Shown: positions 9,312 through 16,493 of the stretch, piece by piece
How the letters are laid out: each line of letters begins with the position of its first letter
Numbering within the stretch: the first letter of the stretch is position 1
Source of the DNA: Bryobacterales bacterium
GTDB taxonomy: Bacteria; Acidobacteriota; Terriglobia; Bryobacterales; Bryobacteraceae
Assembly: GCA_003166475.1 (NCBI GenBank)
Contig: PMVV01000064.1
Span: 25,216 to 68,917, forward strand
Direction: 5' to 3'
Length of the DNA: 43,702 bases
Position numbers and translations under genes: made by a program
Notes under the pieces: generated by a model
Databases searched by the model: none
Told to the model about the DNA's origin: nothing
What the model saw: the letters and a program-made list of their open reading frames with translations, nothing else

Positions 9312-9929
9312 TTAGAATCCCGCTCCGGTGGGCAGCGCGGCGCGCACGGAGCGCAGTTGCACTTCGTCGAAACGAAGCACGCCGGCTGCCAGTTCGTTCC
9401 CCGTGTAGGAGGCTTTGGCGATGCCGGTGGATGCGTGCTTGGTGGTGTGGGCCAGAAAGTGATACAGTTCATGAGCGAGGACCCGGGCCATGGCGTGGCC
9501 GAGGAGGCGTTCGCGTTCCGACGGGCTCGCGGGAGCTAAGGATGAGGCCATGAGCTCCCGGATTCTATCGCAATCCACATCGGCGAATGGCAGTATCTGG
9601 CCGTCCGCGATATGGGTCGAACCCAGCATGTGGGCCGACGGCTCCCAGCGAATCAGCGTATCGGCCTGGCACGCGCCTTTGAAACTGACCACCACGATTT
9701 CGGCCACGGCCTCGCTGCCGCTGGCAGCCTCCAGGGCGCGCCAATCGAAGCGCAGGTTGAACGGCAGCATGATGGCATCGAGTTCGGTCTTCATGTACCC
9801 AATGGATAGGGGAGAGGGAGGGTGAGCGAAGCGGGTGTAAATTGTAAGCGCGCCGGCCGGTTCATCGCTTTGGCCGCGGAGCGCCATCGCTGAAAGCATC
9901 AGCAGGACAAACAGCGTGGAGAACTTCAT
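9312..9929 (-). CDS. exported HExxH metallopeptidase-like protein, unknown function
   Basis: A 205-residue protein with a clear signal peptide (MKFSTLFVLLMLSAMALRGQ). The only strong motif is AHELYHFLAHTTKH at residues 152-165, a HExxH zinc signature (H153, E154, H157) with further histidines at 161 and 165 that could supply the third ligand. C87 and C120 could form a disulfide. The segment after the motif (GIAKASYTGNEL) looks like that of a small exported family I associate with Acidobacteria, without known function. The window shows no substrate or partner; the neighbours are a pseudouridine synthase upstream and a palindromic repeat downstream. Enzyme activity is inferred only from the motif. 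Confidence 0.72.
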   Translation of the reverse strand: MKFSTLFVLLMLSAMALRGQSDEPAGALTIYTRFAHPPSPLSIGYMKTELDAIMLPFNLRFDWRALEAASGSEAVAEIVVVSFKGACQADTLIRWEPSAHMLGSTHIADGQILPFADVDCDRIRELMASSLAPASPSERERLLGHAMARVLAHELYHFLAHTTKHASTGIAKASYTGNELAAGVLRFDEVQLRSVRAALPTGAGF

Positions 9930-9971
9930 CGCGTCCTACTGAATATAGGATATCGGGATCTGAAATTATTA

Positions 9972-10745
9972 TCAAGGGTCTCGGGACCGCAGTCCGGGCC
10001 CAGAGGGCACCCCGGCTGAACTCCGCCCCGCCAGGGCGCGCACTTCCGTTTCGGTCAGATGCCGCCATTTGCCGATCGGCAGATCGCCGATGCGCACCGG
10101 GCCAATGGCCACGCGCACCAGCTCGATCACCTTGCTGCCGATGGCTTCCACCATGCGGCGCACTTGCCGGTTGCGGCCTTCGCGGATGACGATCTCGAGG
10201 TGCGTATATTTGCCGGAATCGCGCAAGCGCGCGACCACCGCGGGGCGCGTGGGACCGTCGCTCAACTCCACTCCGTTGGCGAGGCGCGCGATCTGCTCGT
10301 CGGACAATCGATCGGCGCATTTGGCGTGGTATGTCTTGGGAACCTTATATTCGGGATTGGTCAGGCGCTCGGCAAACTCCGTGTCGTTGGTCATGATCAG
10401 CAGGCCGGTGGTGTCCAGATCCAGGCGGCCGACGGGAACCAGCCAGACACCCGCATCGCGCACCAGGTCGTAGACCGTGGGCCTGCCTTGCGGATCGGTG
10501 TAAGTGGTGATGTAGCGCTTGGGCTTGTAGAGCAGCAGGTAGACCTTCTTCGCGCCGCGGACCGGCTGTCCATCGAGTGTGACGCGGTCGCGCTCGAGGT
10601 CCACCCAGCGATCGGGCGTCCGGACCACGGTCCCGTTGACGCGCACGCGGCCCGCGCCGATCCAGCTTCGCGCTTCGGTGCGCGAACCCAGTCCGGCTTT
10701 GGACAGCACTCTCTCCAGCGTTTTCAAGGGGCGCTGGGGGGGCAT
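9972..10745 (-). CDS. rluB: RsuA/RluB-family ribosomal RNA pseudouridine synthase
   Basis: Isomerises uridine to pseudouridine in ribosomal RNA. The 257-residue protein has an N-terminal S4 RNA-binding domain (LERVLSKAGLGSRTEARSWI, about residues 10-60). The catalytic motif is VGRLDLDTTGLL, with the catalytic aspartate at residue 109. The late motif EGRNRQVRRM is typical of the RsuA/RluB/RluE/RluF group. RluB, acting on 23S rRNA, is the likeliest assignment for a stand-alone S4-containing enzyme, but RsuA or RluF cannot be excluded from sequence alone. Only 28 bp separate its start from the divergent HutI-like gene. The gap is AT-richer than its surroundings (GCTATATTAAAACAAGG). Confidence 0.9.
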   Translation of the reverse strand: MPPQRPLKTLERVLSKAGLGSRTEARSWIGAGRVRVNGTVVRTPDRWVDLERDRVTLDGQPVRGAKKVYLLLYKPKRYITTYTDPQGRPTVYDLVRDAGVWLVPVGRLDLDTTGLLIMTNDTEFAERLTNPEYKVPKTYHAKCADRLSDEQIARLANGVELSDGPTRPAVVARLRDSGKYTHLEIVIREGRNRQVRRMVEAIGSKVIELVRVAIGPVRIGDLPIGKWRHLTETEVRALAGRSSAGVPSGPGLRSRDP

Positions 10746-10773
10746 CTTGCTATATTAAAACAAGGTCCTCCGA

Positions 10774-12033
10774 ATGTCTGGAACTCTTCTGGTAAGGGGG
10801 GCGCGGCAACTGATTACGCTGCGCGGCTCCGCGGAGCCCAGACGCGGCGCCGCTCTCAAGGAGCTTGGCATCATCCGCGATGGCGCGCTGCTGATCGAGG
10901 ACGGGCGCATCGTGGAGGTAGGTCTCAGCAGGCGCGTGGAGAACCTCGCGCTGGTGCGCAGGTCCCAGGAACTGGATGCCACGGGGCACGTGGTGATGCC
11001 CGGTTTCGTGGACTGCCACGCCCACCTGGTGCGGGGCGTGGCGTGGATGGACGATGGCGAGGCGGGCATCGCCGGCACTGGCGACGAGCCTTCGCGTGGG
11101 ACCGACTCTACCTTGCAAGGCCTGCGGAACGCTTCCGCCAAACGCCTGGAGGCGCGTACGCGCCAATTGGTCAACGCCATGGCCCGGCACGGGACGACCA
11201 CTCTGGAAGCCAAGTCGGGCCACGGACTGGACGCCAGAGGCGAGTTGAAGATCTTGCGGGTGCAGGCCAAGCTGAATGGCGCGCCGCTGGATATCGCGTC
11301 GACGTTGCTTACCCCGCGGTCCCTTTCCGCGGAGCATGCGGGCGACCCCGCCGGCTACCTCGCCTGGATGTGCGCCGAGTTGCTGCCCGCGATCCGCCGC
11401 AGGGCGTTAGCGCGGTTCGCCGGTCTCCGTTGCGGCGAGGGAGGCTTCAATATGGAGCAGAGCCGCCTTTACCTGGAGACGGCGCGCGGCCTCGGATTTC
11501 AACTGAAGATCCACGCCAGCCGATGCCCGGCGGCCGACGCGGTGCGCCTGGCGGTGGAAGCGCGAGCCGCCAGCGTGGAGCACCTGCACGATGCCGGCCC
11601 GGCGGACGTGGAGTTGCTGGCGCGCTCGAACATCATGGCCGTCTTGTTGCCCGGCGACGCCTTTGACCACGGCAACGGGCGGTGCGCGCCCGCCCGGCAA
11701 CTGATTGACGGAGGTGCGGCCGTGGCGCTTGGCTCGAACTTCAATCCCGGCGGACGCTCGACTTACAGCATGGCTGCCATCGTCGCGCTGGCGTGTGCGC
11801 ACCTGGACATGAGTCCCGCGGAAGCGATCTGTGCGGCGACATTCAATGCGGCCTGTGCGATTGGATCGGGGGCGGTGGCCGGCTCGCTCGAAGTGGGCAA
11901 ACCCGCCGATCTGATCGTGCTGAACGCATCGGACTACCGCGAGATTCCGTATCGCTTCGGCGTCAACCTGGTAAACCGGACGGTGAAGCACGGCGTGACG
12001 ATTTACCAGGAAGGGAAGGTGGCGGGGCGGTAG
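10774..12033 (+). CDS. imidazolonepropionase-like (HutI-like) amidohydrolase with altered metal site
   Basis: Amidohydrolase-superfamily TIM barrel of 419 residues, closest in motif order to HutI of histidine breakdown. Recognisable blocks are PGFVDCHAHLV (H82, H84), GTTTLEAKSGHGLD, EGGFNMEQSRLYL, LKIHAS (H247), SVEHLHD (H270) and GSNFNPGG. Two positions central in true HutI differ. The HADE block reads HASR, so the active-site glutamate is lost. The aspartate of the usual ATDFNPG block, a zinc ligand, is Asn322. No hutU, hutH or hutG lies nearby. The protein is therefore probably not a working imidazolonepropionase but a paralogue with changed or lost activity. It is convergent with the TIM-barrel gene at 12071. 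Confidence 0.8.
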   Translation: MSGTLLVRGARQLITLRGSAEPRRGAALKELGIIRDGALLIEDGRIVEVGLSRRVENLALVRRSQELDATGHVVMPGFVDCHAHLVRGVAWMDDGEAGIAGTGDEPSRGTDSTLQGLRNASAKRLEARTRQLVNAMARHGTTTLEAKSGHGLDARGELKILRVQAKLNGAPLDIASTLLTPRSLSAEHAGDPAGYLAWMCAELLPAIRRRALARFAGLRCGEGGFNMEQSRLYLETARGLGFQLKIHASRCPAADAVRLAVEARAASVEHLHDAGPADVELLARSNIMAVLLPGDAFDHGNGRCAPARQLIDGGAAVALGSNFNPGGRSTYSMAAIVALACAHLDMSPAEAICAATFNAACAIGSGAVAGSLEVGKPADLIVLNASDYREIPYRFGVNLVNRTVKHGVTIYQEGKVAGR

Positions 12034-12042
12034 TGCTGGAAG

Positions 12043-12061
12043 GGCCGATTAACAATCGGCC
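12043..12061. terminator. hairpin between convergent genes
   Basis: GGCCGATT-AAC-AATCGGCC is a perfect 8-bp stem with a 3-base loop, lying in the 37-bp gap between two stop codons (12033 and 12071). There is no T-run on either side, so intrinsic termination is plausible but unproven. It could also be another small palindromic repeat. Confidence 0.5.
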
Positions 12062-12070
12062 GGCTGGCTG

Positions 12071-12925
12071 TCAACTGTTGGCAACCCGCCCCACAATGCG
12101 ACGCAGCAGATCCGCTCCCACGGCGATATCGCGCTGGCGCCGCACGGGGTCGCTTGCCTCGCGCTCGATGGTCAGCGGGCCTTTGTAACCGATCTCCTTC
12201 AACTTGGTAATGAAGCGCTCCATTCCGACCGAACCCTGGCCCAGCGGCTGTTCCTCACCGAGCGCGCCCTGGATAGCTCGGGGCGGCCAGTCGCCATCCT
12301 TGCAGTGTACGGTAACGACGTACGGCGCGAGGATGTCGAGCGCGGCAATCGGGTCGCCGGTTCCGTAGAGGATCATGTTGGCCGGGTCGAAGTTGATGCG
12401 GAGGTTGTCGCAATCCGCGGCCAACAGGAACTCGAGCAGGGCGGGCGCCGGCTCCTGACCCGTTTCGAGCGCGAAGGTCTGGCCGTGTGCCGCGGCATGA
12501 TCGCACACGCGGCGCACCATTTCGAGCACGGCCACGTAGTCCTCGGATGAGCGATCGTCCGGGACGAAGCCGATGTGCGTGGCGATACCCGGCACGCCGA
12601 GTTCGGCGGCGAAATCGCCGACGGCCAATGTGCGCAGCTCGCGCGCGGCGCGCGTGGCCGGCGGCACGAAGCCCACGGTTCGCGCGACCGTAGGGATGTC
12701 CGCATAGCTCTCGCCCTCGTAGGCGGCGAACACCGTGACCACCGTGAAGTTCTCTTCGGCGAGCGCCTGCTTCCAGCGCGCGGCCGCGCCTTCCAGAGGC
12801 ATGTCTCCGGGGATGCCCAGTTGGCCGCAGCGCACGCCCCACGATTCCAGCTCGCGCACCGTTTCATAAGGATCGCGCCCAGCCCAAAACATGACGCCGA
12901 TTTGCATGTCGCTCAGAAGTTGCAT
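12071..12925 (-). CDS. sugar phosphate isomerase/epimerase-like TIM barrel
   Basis: Xylose-isomerase-like TIM barrel (284 residues). Four likely metal ligands appear at the expected strand ends: E154 (FALETGQE), D180 (INFDPAN), H207 (VTVHCKDGD) and E254 (LTIEREAS). The start at 12925 is preferred over 13009 because GGAGAAAAG lies just upstream and the extra 28 residues look unlike the family. It overlaps the end of the Gfo/Idh/MocA gene by 13 bases. This pairing of an isomerase-like barrel with an NAD-dependent sugar oxidoreductase is typical of inositol or rare-sugar modification pathways. The exact substrate cannot be read from the sequence. Confidence 0.85.
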   Translation of the reverse strand: MQLLSDMQIGVMFWAGRDPYETVRELESWGVRCGQLGIPGDMPLEGAAARWKQALAEENFTVVTVFAAYEGESYADIPTVARTVGFVPPATRAARELRTLAVGDFAAELGVPGIATHIGFVPDDRSSEDYVAVLEMVRRVCDHAAAHGQTFALETGQEPAPALLEFLLAADCDNLRINFDPANMILYGTGDPIAALDILAPYVVTVHCKDGDWPPRAIQGALGEEQPLGQGSVGMERFITKLKEIGYKGPLTIEREASDPVRRQRDIAVGADLLRRIVGRVANS

Positions 12926-13929
12926 GCGATCTTTTCTCCGTTTCTGTTGCGGGATTCCAGCATGAGATGCGCCAACTTTACCGCCGCGGCCGATTCTTCC
13001 GGCGGGCACGCCAGCGGTTTTTCGCCGCGCGTGGCGCAGTCCAGGAAGTACTCGAGTTCGGCGCGGTAGCCATCGGTGGCTGGCACATCGAGGGGGTGCT
13101 GACAGCCGTCAACGCCGTATTCGGCCAGGGGCGTGTTCGCGGAATTGAACTCCAGCGTGCCGTTATCGGCCACGATGGTGAACTCCATCGAAAAAGGATA
13201 GGCCGCCGGGTGATGCCAGCCGCCGGATATCGCCACCGCGCCAATCGATGGATACCAGAATTGCGCCAGGATCCAATCCACGCCGTGCGGCAAATCTTCG
13301 AATCCGGAGGCCGTTACGGCTTCCGGGGCGCCGAACACATGCAGGCAGAAATCGATGTCGTGGATCAGCAGGTCCAGCACTGCGCCGCCGCTTTGCGCGG
13401 GGTCGGTGAGCCAGGCGCTCCAGGCGGGCGCGGCGCACCGCCGGCGAAAAATGGCTGCGCGCACCGTGCCCAGCCGCCCGGAGCGGAGGATATCGGCGGC
13501 GGCGCGATACGGCGGAATGAAACGCACCACGTGGGCGGCCATCAGGACGCGGCCGTTGCGCCGGGCGGCGGCGACCATGCGATCGGCCGATGCGCCATCG
13601 AGCGCCATGGGCTTTTCGACCAGCACGTGTTTGCCCGCATCCAGCGCCAGCACCGCGATGCGCTCGTGCAGGGGCGTGGGCAGGCAGATATCGACGGCTT
13701 CCACCGCGGGGTCCAGTACGGCCTCTTCGGCGCTCGCGTACTTGGCTACCGACGAGAAATCCAGCTTCCCGGTCTGGCCGCCGAGGTTGCCCTGGATGCC
13801 GGTGAAGTCGCCGGACAGACGGCGCGGGTCGAGGCTCGCCACAGCGGCCAGTTCCGCGCCGGAGATTTGCCGCCAGGCATTCACGTGCGTGCTGCCCATG
13901 AAGCCCAGGCCGAGAACCGCGATCTTCAT
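12913..13929 (-). CDS. Gfo/Idh/MocA-family NAD(P)-dependent oxidoreductase
   Basis: A 338-residue cytoplasmic dehydrogenase. The N-terminal Rossmann fold opens VLGLGFMGSTH, with the dinucleotide-binding glycines at residues 7-12. VLVEKPMAL (E105-K106-P107) is the family signature near the nicotinamide. LLIHDIDFCLHVFG in the C-terminal domain supplies the usual aspartate and histidine of the active site. The start overlaps the methyltransferase stop by four bases (13926-13929), and its 3' end overlaps the isomerase-like gene. The substrate is probably a sugar or cyclitol, given that partner, but this is inference. Confidence 0.9.
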   Translation of the reverse strand: MKIAVLGLGFMGSTHVNAWRQISGAELAAVASLDPRRLSGDFTGIQGNLGGQTGKLDFSSVAKYASAEEAVLDPAVEAVDICLPTPLHERIAVLALDAGKHVLVEKPMALDGASADRMVAAARRNGRVLMAAHVVRFIPPYRAAADILRSGRLGTVRAAIFRRRCAAPAWSAWLTDPAQSGGAVLDLLIHDIDFCLHVFGAPEAVTASGFEDLPHGVDWILAQFWYPSIGAVAISGGWHHPAAYPFSMEFTIVADNGTLEFNSANTPLAEYGVDGCQHPLDVPATDGYRAELEYFLDCATRGEKPLACPPEESAAAVKLAHLMLESRNRNGEKIACNF

Positions 13930-14666
13930 GATGGCTTCCGCGCGACGAACATCTTCAAGGGCGGGAACGTGTCGCGCCAGAACGGCCCGCGAAATTCGAC
14001 TGCAAACCCAACGCCCGCGAAAATCGCCGCGTACTTCCCGGTCAACTTGTAGTCGGAAATTACCGCCATGCCGCCGGGCCGCATCACGCGCGCGATCTCG
14101 CGGCAGGCCTGGTCGCGTCCCGCTTGTTTCGGGATGTTATGGATGCACAGGTTCGAGACTACTACGTCGAACGAACCATCCGGAAAACTCATCTTGCAGG
14201 CGTCTTCGCTGCGCAACTCGACTTTGCCGCCCACGCCCTCCAGTGCGATGTTTGCCTCAGTGCGCTCGGGCGCATTGCCGGACAGGTCTTTGGCGCTCCA
14301 GATATCGATGCCTACCGCGCGGCCGCTTGTCAGACGCTTGGCCGCGCCGATGAGCAGCAGCCCGCGGCCGGTGCCGACGTCCAGCACATGTTCGCTGCCG
14401 GCGAACGGAACCTGCGCCAGTATGCGGTCGCGGTGCCGCAACTTGCCCCACTTCACGTAGAACAACATCAGCGCGCCTTCCAGCAGAAAGATCCCCCCGG
14501 CAATCTGCATCGAAACGCCGAAGACAAGGGTGACGGGACCGACCGTAAGCGGCGGCGCGAAAAGGCCGAGGATTTCGCCGAGCACGCCGATCAGCAAAAG
14601 GGTGGCCAGGACACCGGGCGCGTCGATGCCGTAGTCGGGACGTTTGGGCATGCCGGCCGCGGTCAT
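13926..14666 (-). CDS. membrane-anchored class I SAM-dependent methyltransferase
   Basis: A 246-residue protein with two hydrophobic segments at about residues 15-38 and 43-70, followed by a Rossmann-like methyltransferase. Motif I is VLDVGTGRG (94-102), the ribose-binding acid is D121 (AVGIDIW), and later motifs are DGSFDVVVSNLCIHNI and RVMRPGGMAVISDY. It resembles UbiE/Methyltransf_11 enzymes. The start at 14666 is chosen because it makes an ATGA overlap with the upstream gene and no other start fits as well. The membrane anchor suggests a lipid, quinone or other membrane-bound substrate. It is sandwiched between a secreted MBL hydrolase and a sugar oxidoreductase, which does not settle the substrate. 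Confidence 0.85.
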   Translation of the reverse strand: MTAAGMPKRPDYGIDAPGVLATLLLIGVLGEILGLFAPPLTVGPVTLVFGVSMQIAGGIFLLEGALMLFYVKWGKLRHRDRILAQVPFAGSEHVLDVGTGRGLLLIGAAKRLTSGRAVGIDIWSAKDLSGNAPERTEANIALEGVGGKVELRSEDACKMSFPDGSFDVVVSNLCIHNIPKQAGRDQACREIARVMRPGGMAVISDYKLTGKYAAIFAGVGFAVEFRGPFWRDTFPPLKMFVARKPS

Positions 14667-15676
14667 CGAGGGGCGTAAGTTTTCGAGAATTTGTTGCGGC
14701 TGTTGTTCACCACGAAGCTGCCATCGGGATGCACCGTTACGTGGATCCAATTCCCCTGGTCGCCCACCTCATCGGTATTGGCGACGAAGGTGTCCGGCGC
14801 GTTGTTGTCCTTGCCGCCGGAGATGGCATAGTGCAACTGCCAGATGTCTTCAAGACCGGGCGAAGTGTGGATGGTTTGCCATGTGGACGGCGAGCCGCCT
14901 TTGCGCGCGCCGTTGTCCATGATGGCCACGCGCGGGTGAATCCCTTCGACAAAGGCGGGCGAGCCGGACAGGTCCGAGCCGTGATGCGAGACGATGTAGA
15001 GATCCACCGTGCCGATTTTGTTGTTGGGGCAGACCAGTTCGTGCTCCTTGTTCCAGGTGAGGTCGCCCATATCGAGGGCGCGGAAGTTTCCGAATGCGAT
15101 CAAGGTGCCCACCGAGCGGGCGTTTTCGGTCGCGTCGGGGGACCGCAGTTTGTCTGCCGCGCACAGCGGATTGGCTTGCCCGGCGCCGGGCAGGGGGTTT
15201 TCGATCTCATCGCCATCGGCGGTCAGCACCTTCACGTCGAGGCCTTTCACCGGGATGGTGACACCGGGCTTGGCCAGTATATGGTTGCCCTTGGCGCGGT
15301 ATTCCGCGTAGGCGGCGTAAAGCTCTTTGGCGTGTTGGTCGTGCTCGACGCTCTCGCCGTGGTCGATGAAGGTGCGGATGGGCAACTGGTGGGCGAGTTG
15401 CGGCACGCCGCCGGCATGGTCCTCGTGAAAATGCGTGATCAGGAGGTAGTCGATAGCCTTGACGCCGGCGTGCTTGGCGGCCGCGGCGATGCGATTGGCG
15501 TCGCGGCTGTTGTTACCGGACCAGCCGGTATCGACCAGCATGGATTCGCCGGAGGGCGCCACGAACAGCGTGGCTTGGCCGCCTTCGACGTCGATGAAGT
15601 ATATTTCAAGATTCTTGGCGGCGGGGAGCAGGGCGGCGCCCACGGTGGCCAGGAGGACGATCGGAAATGCGCGCAT
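14663..15676 (-). CDS. exported MBL-fold (ComEC/Rec2-like) metallohydrolase
   Basis: A 337-residue protein with a signal peptide (MRAFPIVLLATVGAALLPAA) and a metallo-beta-lactamase fold. The metal-binding motif is THFHEDHAGG (H82, H84, D86, H87). DMGDLT and VSHHGSDLSG match the later conserved blocks of the ComEC/Rec2-type hydrolase domain. Here the domain stands alone and is exported, without the ComEC membrane channel, so it is probably a periplasmic hydrolase of unknown substrate rather than a DNA-uptake protein. Its stop overlaps the methyltransferase start (ATGA), and a 56-bp gap separates it from the phosphatase gene upstream. A C-terminal region of about 80 residues lies beyond the core fold. 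Confidence 0.85.
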   Translation of the reverse strand: MRAFPIVLLATVGAALLPAAKNLEIYFIDVEGGQATLFVAPSGESMLVDTGWSGNNSRDANRIAAAAKHAGVKAIDYLLITHFHEDHAGGVPQLAHQLPIRTFIDHGESVEHDQHAKELYAAYAEYRAKGNHILAKPGVTIPVKGLDVKVLTADGDEIENPLPGAGQANPLCAADKLRSPDATENARSVGTLIAFGNFRALDMGDLTWNKEHELVCPNNKIGTVDLYIVSHHGSDLSGSPAFVEGIHPRVAIMDNGARKGGSPSTWQTIHTSPGLEDIWQLHYAISGGKDNNAPDTFVANTDEVGDQGNWIHVTVHPDGSFVVNNSRNKFSKTYAPR

Positions 15677-15732
15677 GGGTTGATTTTAGCGCGGATAGCT
15701 TTCGGCGGTTGGCGGTTTGGCTTTCAGCGGCG

Positions 15733-16239
15733 TCAGCGCGCCACGACCGGCCGTCCGGCAGGCAGGCGTTGGACCCATGATCTCTGGCTGGGCGTCTCCG
15801 GAACGGCTTGGCCGCGGGCGGAACTGACGACCTCGATTGCCCGCTCGGGATCGATCCCTGCGCTTCGAAGAACTCCCGCTGCAATCAGGCCCGAGCGGCC
15901 CACGCCTTGACGGCAGTGCACCGCGACGTTGTCTCCTTTCTCCAATGCGTCTCGAATCGCGGCAATCAGCGAGACAGCGGCCGACGCGGACGCTGGCACT
16001 CCGCGATCCGGTATCGGGAATGACATGAAGCGGATGCCCATTGCTCCGGCGGCTTGAGCCTCGTCAACCAAATCCAGTTCGGTTACTTCATCTTCTTCCA
16101 ATAGAGACACGACGATATCGATACCGGTCCGCCGCCAGCCGCTTGCCTCGCCCTCAAGCCAGTCCCCTCCCCTGGGCCGGGCAGCGATAGCCAGCCGCCC
16201 GCGCCATGGGCCGGGTATCCAAAAGAGGTCGGGCGTCAT
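15733..16239 (-). CDS. dual-specificity/tyrosine-type protein phosphatase
   Basis: A 168-residue cysteine phosphatase. The P-loop HCRQGVGRSG gives catalytic C109 and phosphate-binding R115. The candidate general acid is D78 in FPIPDRG, about 30 residues before the cysteine as in dual-specificity enzymes. It has no signal peptide, so it probably acts in the cytoplasm on phosphotyrosine or phospho-Ser/Thr proteins, or on another phosphate ester. Its start overlaps the stop of the ParB-like mini-protein by four bases (ATGA, 16236-16239). That coupling suggests the two products work together, but no such pair is known to me by name. Confidence 0.85.
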   Translation of the reverse strand: MTPDLFWIPGPWRGRLAIAARPRGGDWLEGEASGWRRTGIDIVVSLLEEDEVTELDLVDEAQAAGAMGIRFMSFPIPDRGVPASASAAVSLIAAIRDALEKGDNVAVHCRQGVGRSGLIAAGVLRSAGIDPERAIEVVSSARGQAVPETPSQRSWVQRLPAGRPVVAR

Positions 16240-16487
16240 GGATCTCTTTCCATTATCTCCCGCGGAAGCTGATGAATGTCCACGCGACGTTCGAGGAGAA
16301 TGGATAACCGGTGATGACCATCGAGGACCGTTCCGTCCATGCGGACCTTTAGCGATCCTGGCTGACCGGGATGCAGCGAAGACTTAATTACGTCAGTCGA
16401 TAGTCGGCGGAATACTGCGAGCTTCACGGGGCTCATCAGATCCTCGGAATGCAGGAATTTCAGTTTCGGTCTTTGCGGTGACTCCAT
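16236..16487 (-). CDS. ParB/Srx-like mini-protein
   Basis: An 83-residue protein. The segment VRMDGTVLDGHHRLSILLER (residues about 48-67) matches the core of the ParB N-terminal (ParB/sulfiredoxin) fold, where the DGHHR-type motif belongs to the nucleotide- or phosphate-handling site. The helix-turn-helix and dimerisation parts of true ParB are absent, so it is not a chromosome partition protein. It is co-translated with the phosphatase downstream, and its start is 6 bp after the FN3 lipoprotein stop. It may bind or hydrolyse a nucleotide, or regulate the phosphatase, but neither is shown. Interruption of a longer gene is unlikely, because the start and overlap are both well formed. Confidence 0.7.
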   Translation of the reverse strand: MESPQRPKLKFLHSEDLMSPVKLAVFRRLSTDVIKSSLHPGQPGSLKVRMDGTVLDGHHRLSILLERRVDIHQLPREIMERDP

Positions 16488-16493
16488 CTTGGT

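Noticed and set aside
10059-11666. Plus-strand open frame of 535 codons
   Set aside because: It spans opposite the pseudouridine synthase and out of frame within the HutI-like gene; both real genes have conserved motifs.
16236-16487. Plasmid or chromosome partition (ParB) gene
   Set aside because: Only the ParB/Srx core is present, without the helix-turn-helix and dimer domains, and there is no parA or parS-like site nearby.
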